A stretch of 13,206 bases of DNA from Pedobacter sp. UBA2067 (lineage in GTDB: Bacteria > Bacteroidota > Bacteroidia > Sphingobacteriales > Sphingobacteriaceae). This document shows, piece after piece, positions 8,273-13,206 of this stretch (positions are counted from its first letter, which is position 1; each line of letters begins with the position of its first letter). The notes below the pieces were generated by a model that saw only the letters and a list, made by a program, of their open reading frames with translations, made no database searches and had not been told where the DNA came from. Both the position numbers and the translations under genes were made by a program. The stretch covers positions 8,643 through 21,848 of the forward strand of contig DDAD01000133.1 of NCBI GenBank assembly GCA_002333205.1, in the 5' to 3' direction.

Positions 8273-8305
8273 CTATCGCGCTAGTACCTCAACTTTATCT
8301 GCCAT
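8273..8305 (-). other. In-frame upstream extension of the SprT-like gene, cut by an amber codon
   Basis: Read on the minus strand, an ATG at 8305 gives MADKVEVLAR, then TAG (8275-8273), then directly the ATG of the annotated gene in the same frame. As I recall them, related Bacteroidota proteins begin with a short stretch like L..YIP or L..YMP before AAP.IA.WID, so the TAG sits where Tyr (TAT or TAC) would be expected. This ATG lies 27 nt after the feoB stop, a natural operon spacing, with an AAGG 8 nt upstream. It could be a nonsense mutation, a sequencing error, readthrough, or a tiny leader peptide with restart at TAGATG. Confidence 0.55.
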
Positions 8306-8332
8306 TTGATTTACCTTGATGTTCCTCCAGGT

Positions 8333-10444
8333 TTATTTCAACAGTTGATACGCAATTAAGCTGGCAATGTAGGCTAATGCCGTCATGTACACGATCTGAA
8401 TGATGGGCCAGCGCCAGGTTTTTGTTTCCCTGAATACCACGGCAACGGTACTCATACACTGCATGGCGAAAGCATAGAACAACATCAGGGAGAATCCTGT
8501 GGCGAAGGTAAATACTGGTAAGCCGGTGTCCGGATTGCGGGCAGCAAGCATTTTATTACGGATGGTTGTTCCTTCCTCCCCGCCTTCTACGCTGTAGATG
8601 GTGGCCATTGTACCTACGAAAGCTTCCCTTGCCGCAAAGGACGTTACCAGCGCAATACCAATCTTCCAGTCGAAACCTAACGGTTTGATCACGGGTTCCA
8701 GCACATGGCCAAGAATACCCGCATAGGAGTTTTCCAGTTTTTCCGCGGAGCGGTCACGCTCCAGCGTAGCAATTTCGGTTTCTATCTTCTGTGCTTCTAT
8801 CTGCTCGTACTTACGGTCAATTGCTGCGAAACGCTCCGGTGGACCATAGGTAGCAAGCACCCAAAGGACAATAGATATGGCGATAATCACCTTACCAGCT
8901 TCAAACACGAAGGTCCTTGATTTCTCGTACATGGTGAAAATCACGTTCTTCCATCTCGGCATTCGATAAACCGGAAGCTCCATGATGAAGTAAGATTTCT
9001 CTTTTGCTTTGATGATAATCTTCATCACCCAGGCAACCAAAATAGCAGCAACAATACTGATCAGGTACATCCCCATAAGTGTAAGCCCCTGCAGATTGAT
9101 GAAGCCAAAGATCATCTTCTCTGGAATGATTAGAGAGATTAGCAAGGTATAAACTGGTAAACGTGCCGAACAGCTCACCAAAGGAGAAACCATAATGGTA
9201 ATTATCCGGTCCTTCCAGTTCTCGATGTTCCTGGCACTCATGATTGATGGTACGGCACAGGCCAGACTACCAATCATTGGGACCACGGACTTACCGCTTA
9301 AACCAAACTTCCGCATGATTTTATCCATCATGAAGGTAACCCTGGCCATATACCCGGTATCCTCCAGGATGGAGATGAAGGCAAAAAGTATAGCGATTTG
9401 CGGAATAAAGATCACGATACCGCCCAATCCGGCAAGAATACCATCCAGAAAAAGATCTGTTAATATACCTTCCGGCAGGTGTTCATGTCCCCACTCCGTT
9501 AGCCAGCCAAACCCACCTTCAATAAGGTCCATGGGGAAGGTTGACCAAGAGAATATCGCGTTGAATATGAAGAATAAGATCAGGAAAAAGATGATGAAAC
9601 CCCAGAACCGATTGGTTAACACGGCATCAATTTTATCACTGAAAGCGAACTTCCTTGTCGCACCAGTATCTACCACCACGCCGCTGAGTACACCGCTCAA
9701 ATAGCGATAGCGGGCAATGGTTTCTGCAGCTTGAAGCTTATTCGCGTCAAAGTTGTTGGTGCGTTTAATTTCATCCAGCGCCTCGTGCTCAACTTCCGTG
9801 TACATGGACAAATGTTCATGCTGGTGCAGCACCTGCAGGCAGAGGTAGGTATTATCGGTAGTTAGTAACTCTCGTGTGTGTTGTAGTGCTTCGGGCGCCA
9901 GGTGATCCATGTCGGCACCCGGTAATTGCGTAGCCATGCTGGTGTTGGCCATGGCAGCCTTTAGCTTATCAATCCCCTGGTTACTTCTTGCAGATATCGG
10001 AACAACCTGCACGCCTAAGCGCTCAGAAAGCTTATCGACATTGATGTCTATACCCTCCTTCTGGGCCATGTCTGTCATGTTCAAAGCAAGGAGCACCGGC
10101 AAGCCAAGATCAGCAACCTGTGTATAGAGCAGCAAATTACGTCTTAAATTGGTCGCATCTGCAATGACAACCACCATATCCGGATAACTCGGATTAGTGC
10201 TGTCTGCGAGTACCTGAAAAGCAATACGCTCATCGCGGCTCTTTGGATACAAGCTATAGGTTCCCGGTAAATCTATGATTTCAGCCTGCTGGCCACCAGG
10301 CAACTTACAATATCCTAGCTTTTTATCGACGGTTATACCAGGAAAGTTTCCAATCTTCTGGTTTAAACCAGTGAGTATGTTGAATAACGTTGATTTTCCC
10401 GTATTAGGATTACCAACTAAGGCAATTTTAATAGTGGACGTCAA
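8333..10444 (-). CDS. feoB: Ferrous iron transport protein B
   Basis: FeoB is the inner-membrane Fe(II) importer with a cytoplasmic G-protein domain. The 703-residue protein shows G1 GNPNTGKS (11-18), a G2 threonine in FPGITV (about 38), G3 DLPG (58-61), G4 NMTD (122-125) and G5 SAR (151-153). A helical spacer runs to about 270. The membrane part has hydrophobic segments near 281-300, 334-360, 412-440, 455-478, 515-533, 592-615, 645-670 and 680-700. The two gate motifs carry Cys396 (ACAVPSIMSAR) and Cys425 (VSCSARLPVY). A charged coiled-coil-like stretch covers about 540-572. It is shorter than E. coli FeoB (773) but complete. The start is TTG at 10444: a stop lies five codons upstream and no ATG fits before the G1 motif. 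It begins 4 nt after the feoA stop, suggesting translational coupling. No FeoC is seen. Confidence 0.96.
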   Translation of the reverse strand: MTSTIKIALVGNPNTGKSTLFNILTGLNQKIGNFPGITVDKKLGYCKLPGGQQAEIIDLPGTYSLYPKSRDERIAFQVLADSTNPSYPDMVVVIADATNLRRNLLLYTQVADLGLPVLLALNMTDMAQKEGIDINVDKLSERLGVQVVPISARSNQGIDKLKAAMANTSMATQLPGADMDHLAPEALQHTRELLTTDNTYLCLQVLHQHEHLSMYTEVEHEALDEIKRTNNFDANKLQAAETIARYRYLSGVLSGVVVDTGATRKFAFSDKIDAVLTNRFWGFIIFFLILFFIFNAIFSWSTFPMDLIEGGFGWLTEWGHEHLPEGILTDLFLDGILAGLGGIVIFIPQIAILFAFISILEDTGYMARVTFMMDKIMRKFGLSGKSVVPMIGSLACAVPSIMSARNIENWKDRIITIMVSPLVSCSARLPVYTLLISLIIPEKMIFGFINLQGLTLMGMYLISIVAAILVAWVMKIIIKAKEKSYFIMELPVYRMPRWKNVIFTMYEKSRTFVFEAGKVIIAISIVLWVLATYGPPERFAAIDRKYEQIEAQKIETEIATLERDRSAEKLENSYAGILGHVLEPVIKPLGFDWKIGIALVTSFAAREAFVGTMATIYSVEGGEEGTTIRNKMLAARNPDTGLPVFTFATGFSLMLFYAFAMQCMSTVAVVFRETKTWRWPIIQIVYMTALAYIASLIAYQLLK

Positions 10445-10448
10445 GATT

Positions 10449-10664
10449 CTATTCGATTATAATAACTGAAGCTTCAGTTTTGCGTAAACAAAGTTGATAT
10501 CCTGCAACGCGAATGGCAATAGGATCGCCAAGCGGTGCGATGCGCTCAACTTCTACAACTTCTCCCGGAAGGCAGCCCATTTCAATCAATTTTACAGACA
10601 TTTCCAAGTCTGTAAACTCTACTATTGTACCGCTTTGTCCTGGGTTTAATTGTGATAGTTTCAT
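10449..10664 (-). CDS. feoA: Ferrous iron transport protein A
   Basis: FeoA is a small cytoplasmic SH3-like protein needed for full FeoB activity. At 71 residues it has the family size (E. coli FeoA is 75). The pattern is recognisable: MKLSQLNPGQSGTIVEF at the start, then LIEMGCLPGEVVEVERIAPLGDPIAIRVAGYQLCLRKTEA, matching the usual L..MG..PG..V.V....GDP..+.+.G..+.LR layout. It is a stand-alone FeoA, not the FeoA-FeoB fusion found in some Bacteroidota. The stop lies 4 nt before the feoB start. The roughly 145-bp region upstream should hold the promoter; expression is usually raised under iron limitation or low oxygen, but I see no convincing Fur-type operator. Confidence 0.95.
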   Translation of the reverse strand: MKLSQLNPGQSGTIVEFTDLEMSVKLIEMGCLPGEVVEVERIAPLGDPIAIRVAGYQLCLRKTEASVIIIE

Positions 10665-10707
10665 ATCGTGAATTAGTGGGCAATTTAGCCTTTATCTATA
10701 ATAATTC

Positions 10708-10715
10708 CAAATAAA
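10708..10715 (-). promoter_or_regulatory. Weak candidate -7 box for feoAB
   Basis: On the minus strand the bases read TTTATTTG, seven of eight positions of TAnnTTTG counting the two free positions. Transcription would start near 10704, giving a leader of about 40 nt before feoA. No -33 TTG is at the right distance. The rest of the gap between feoA and the barrel gene holds a terminator and a short palindrome (ATACCGGTAT, 10751-10760), and nothing else I can name. Confidence 0.2.
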
Positions 10716-10766
10716 GCCAGTGTAATCGACCATCTACTATGAATATTACAATACCGGTATAAATGC

Positions 10767-10792
10767 AAAAAGCCACATTGATGTGGCTTTTT
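10767..10792 (-). terminator. Bidirectional terminator after the outer-membrane barrel gene
   Basis: AAAAAGCCACAT (10767-10778) pairs perfectly with ATGTGGCTTTTT (10781-10792); the real loop would be 4-6 nt, with a G/C-rich stem and an A-run on one side and a T-run on the other. On the minus strand it lies 17 bp after the stop of the barrel gene and should end that transcript before the feoAB promoter region. The symmetrical A and T runs let it work on either strand, although no plus-strand gene leads into it. Confidence 0.85.
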
Positions 10793-10809
10793 GTTAAGAG
10801 TTTTAATGG

Positions 10810-13206
10810 TTACATACGCATTCTGCCACCGCTGCCAGGGCCTCCCGGGCCACGACGTCCCGGCGCATCCATCGGTGCCATGTTTTTACCGCCCATTCTA
10901 TTCAGCGAATAGGTAAATGAAAGCATGTAGTAACGTTTAAGTACATTGAAGTTTAAATCTGTAATGGTGTTGTCATTGCTTGTTCTCAATATCCCTTTGT
11001 TTTGGTTCAAAGCATCATTTACTGCTAACTTGAAGGTACCACGATTTTTAAAGAACTGCTTGCTCACATAACCGTTCAACAAAGTGAACTTGGTATCGAA
11101 TGCTTCGCCACGACCCGTATTCTGGAAGTAGTCCACATCTGCCGCAAGGCGGATATTACCCGGAAACACATAGCTGATATCCAAGGTTGGATTTAACGTG
11201 TAGTAAGTGGTATTTTGTTGAGGCTGCGCCGAATATGTCGCACGGTTTAAGGAACCATTGATTCCGGCCGTAAAGTCGAACTTGTCGAAAGTTGCTACAA
11301 GCTTGTAACCGTTCGTAACACTAACATCATTGGTGATGTTCTCTAGCCCGCGGGTAATGTTTACTCCTCTAGCATAAGCCCCACCAAGGTTGATGTTCAG
11401 ATTCAACTTGTTCCCAGGGATAATCGGAAGTCCTACGCTACCGAACAAGTTACCCTGATAAACCCCGTCAACGTTAACCGGACGAACAGCGATTTTACCA
11501 AAGTTTTCGTCATTTTCATCTGTAATGATAGAGCTGTTATTACCAAAAGCATTGACTGTCTGATTGATGTTCGCAAAGACGAACAGCGAACGATAGTTCT
11601 TGAAGTCGAAGTTATTATAAAAAATGCTCAGGTTGTTGGTGAAAGAAGGCTTTAACTCCGGATTACCAATGGCAATGGTTTGCGTATTGGAGTTATCCAA
11701 AACAGGTTGGATCTGCGAAATCGAAGGCTGTTGCGTTCTTCCACGATAGTTAATTCTCAGACGTTTACTGTTACTGAAGGTATAACGAAACTGCGCACTT
11801 GGTGTCAGATTATAGAAATTCTGATTAATGTTATTTCCTGTGCTCAGGTTTTCATTCTTCCTATCGGTATTTTGTACCGCTAAGCCAGCATTCCAGGTAT
11901 ACTTCTTGGCGGTCTGATTGAAGCTAAACCCTAATGCATTCGTGAGCGTGGTATTTTCGTAGGCATTGGTATAGGTTGGATCAAGCAGGTCGTATTTCGA
12001 AGTTACCTCATTGAAGTTATAGGTAAAACGCTCAGAGTTGTCGTGGTTGTAACGGTTCTCATAATTTACTTCCAGGCTCATGGTTTTAGACAAAGGCTCC
12101 GTATAAACCAACCTGGAGGTATTTCCGAAAGACTTGCCATTCTGATCATTGAACTGTCTGGTAAATTCCTGCGATGTACCGGTAGCATTGGTGGTATTAT
12201 TCTCTATTCTGTTGTAGTTCTCAGAATCACTGTTGTTCACGCTGGTGTTTACATTCAACGAGAGTGTTCTTCCAGGGGGCATGAACTTTCTTCTTACCAG
12301 CAAGTTGTTGGAGAGTGATGGCGAGGTGCCCTTGTTCTCAAAGCCCTGGGTACCTACCGTGGTGTACTCGTTGTAGTTGTTGATGTAAGCATTACTACGA
12401 ACCAGGTCAGTGTTCGTGTAACTCAGGTTCGGTTGGATCCTTATTGAAGTCAAAGAATCCAGTTTTGTATCCAACAGGAAGTTTAAGCGATGGTTTAAAC
12501 GTTCAGTAGTGCTTGTTAAATCTTCATCAAAAGTAGTCACCGTGTTTCCAAGTAAGTTCTGACGGAAGCTATTTTGCTCATTGAACAGCGAAGTATTGTT
12601 GAAAAAGTAACTACCATTAAACTGCGTTTTGCCTTCATTATAAACATCCGCAAAGTTGAAACCCGCTGCATTTGTAGTGGTAATACCTTGTTGCTGGGTA
12701 CCGCCGCCGCCCATCATGCCTCCGCGACCACCGCCACCGCCAAATCCACCACCGCCACCAGCGCCAAAGCTCTGCTTGTTGACGTTGTTAAACTGCGCAA
12801 CGACCGACATCTGCTGATCGCCATCAAACTTGTTCACGTTGATGTTTGCGTCATAACGATCGTCCGTGCCATATCCAACACTAGAATTCCCGAAGTAACC
12901 TTTCTTTTTATCTTTTCTGGTGGTGATGTTGATGATCTTCTCCCGATTACCATCATCTATACCAGTAAACTGTGCCTGATCAGATAGCTGATCAATCACC
13001 TGAATCTTATCAATCATGTCTGCCGGAAGATTCTTCGTAGCCAGTAATGGATCATTTCCAAAGAACTCCTTACCGTCTACCCGAACACGGGTCACCCGTT
13101 CGCCCTGCGCCTTAACCGAACCATCCTTATCCACTTCCATTCCCGGTACTTTCTTCAGCACATCTTCCACAACAGCATTCTCCCGAACTTTGAATGAACT
13201 TGCATT
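10810..13206 (-). CDS. TonB-dependent-receptor-like outer membrane beta-barrel protein (5' end missing)
   Basis: A large outer-membrane protein of the PF14905 (OMP_b-brl_3) kind. The frame is open to the right edge (first visible residues NASSFKVRENAVVEDVLKKVPG), so the N-terminus with signal peptide and probable carboxypeptidase-like domain lies outside; the GTG at 13170 is an internal Val. Counting from that codon, the plug domain covers about 1-130 and includes the typical VRVDGKEFFGNDPLLATKNLPADMIDKIQV. A run of alternating Asn/Thr-rich strands then forms the barrel to about 764. Two odd parts are a Gly-rich insert (about 136-157, almost only Gly, Phe, Arg, Met) and a Gly/Pro/Arg/Met tail (about 765-786) after the last strand. 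The substrate is unknown. Next to feoAB an iron role is tempting, but a terminator separates them, so this is only a guess. Confidence 0.9.
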   Translation of the reverse strand, partial: NASSFKVRENAVVEDVLKKVPGMEVDKDGSVKAQGERVTRVRVDGKEFFGNDPLLATKNLPADMIDKIQVIDQLSDQAQFTGIDDGNREKIINITTRKDKKKGYFGNSSVGYGTDDRYDANINVNKFDGDQQMSVVAQFNNVNKQSFGAGGGGGFGGGGGRGGMMGGGGTQQQGITTTNAAGFNFADVYNEGKTQFNGSYFFNNTSLFNEQNSFRQNLLGNTVTTFDEDLTSTTERLNHRLNFLLDTKLDSLTSIRIQPNLSYTNTDLVRSNAYINNYNEYTTVGTQGFENKGTSPSLSNNLLVRRKFMPPGRTLSLNVNTSVNNSDSENYNRIENNTTNATGTSQEFTRQFNDQNGKSFGNTSRLVYTEPLSKTMSLEVNYENRYNHDNSERFTYNFNEVTSKYDLLDPTYTNAYENTTLTNALGFSFNQTAKKYTWNAGLAVQNTDRKNENLSTGNNINQNFYNLTPSAQFRYTFSNSKRLRINYRGRTQQPSISQIQPVLDNSNTQTIAIGNPELKPSFTNNLSIFYNNFDFKNYRSLFVFANINQTVNAFGNNSSIITDENDENFGKIAVRPVNVDGVYQGNLFGSVGLPIIPGNKLNLNINLGGAYARGVNITRGLENITNDVSVTNGYKLVATFDKFDFTAGINGSLNRATYSAQPQQNTTYYTLNPTLDISYVFPGNIRLAADVDYFQNTGRGEAFDTKFTLLNGYVSKQFFKNRGTFKLAVNDALNQNKGILRTSNDNTITDLNFNVLKRYYMLSFTYSLNRMGGKNMAPMDAPGRRGPGGPGSGGRMRM

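Noticed and set aside
8324..8328. GGAGG (minus strand) upstream of the SprT-like gene as a Shine-Dalgarno site
   Set aside because: It is 18 nt from the ATG at 8305 and 51 nt from the ATG at 8272, too far for normal use, and Bacteroidota rarely rely on this signal.
10681..10720. AGCCTTTAT ... ATAAAGCC upstream of feoA as a Fur- or DtxR-like operator
   Set aside because: The arms are imperfect, the spacing is large and it does not resemble a known iron-regulator box.
12574..12987. Plus-strand open frame of 137 codons inside the outer-membrane barrel gene
   Set aside because: It is antisense to the plug and Gly-rich region; its Ala/Thr-rich stretch is just the complement of Gly codons.
1..13206. 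Mobile elements, CRISPR arrays, defence genes or other accessory systems
   Set aside because: I found no transposase, integrase, direct repeats, spacer arrays or toxin-antitoxin-like small genes; the content is mostly core metabolism and transport.

Overview
The window looks like core chromosome from a Bacteroidota bacterium, most likely Sphingobacteriaceae (Pedobacter or a relative). The reasons are the gene content (fabH-accB-accC, a long TatC, a signal-peptide M28 peptidase with a PA-like insert, a SprT-like protein in the Bacteroidota style and a PF14905-type outer-membrane barrel), moderate G+C, A-rich leaders without Shine-Dalgarno sequences, and TAnnTTTG-like promoter boxes. This placement comes from remembered protein families, not from a search.

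Left part, plus strand (1-5450). The 3' end of fabH is followed by accB and accC, giving fatty-acid chain initiation together with the biotin carrier and biotin carboxylase of acetyl-CoA carboxylase. A strong hairpin terminator closes this group. Then come tatC (Tat protein export), rpiB (pentose phosphate pathway) and a secreted M28 zinc aminopeptidase, which ends at a second strong terminator.

Middle, plus strand (5491-7739). A LutB-type iron-sulfur protein has a possible leaderless promoter directly on its start codon. It is followed 39 bp later by an unrecognised lipoprotein. The lutA and lutC partners are not next to it.

Right part, minus strand (13206-7688). Reading leftwards, a large outer-membrane TonB-dependent-receptor-like barrel runs in from the right edge and ends at a bidirectional terminator. 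Then feoA and feoB (ferrous iron uptake) sit 4 nt apart, with feoB starting on TTG. A SprT-like metalloprotein gene follows, close enough to share the transcript. Its 5' end has an in-frame amber codon separating a 10-codon N-terminal extension from the rest, and its 3' end overlaps the convergent lipoprotein gene by 52 bp.

There are no tRNA or rRNA genes, CRISPR arrays, insertion sequences or other mobile-element traces that I can see. No gene-free stretch exceeds 300 bases; the longest is the roughly 145 bp between the barrel gene and feoA. I did not find a clearly new multi-gene system. The most unusual points are the amber codon in the SprT-like gene, its 3' overlap with the lipoprotein gene, and the lone lutB with its promoter-like box at the ATG.
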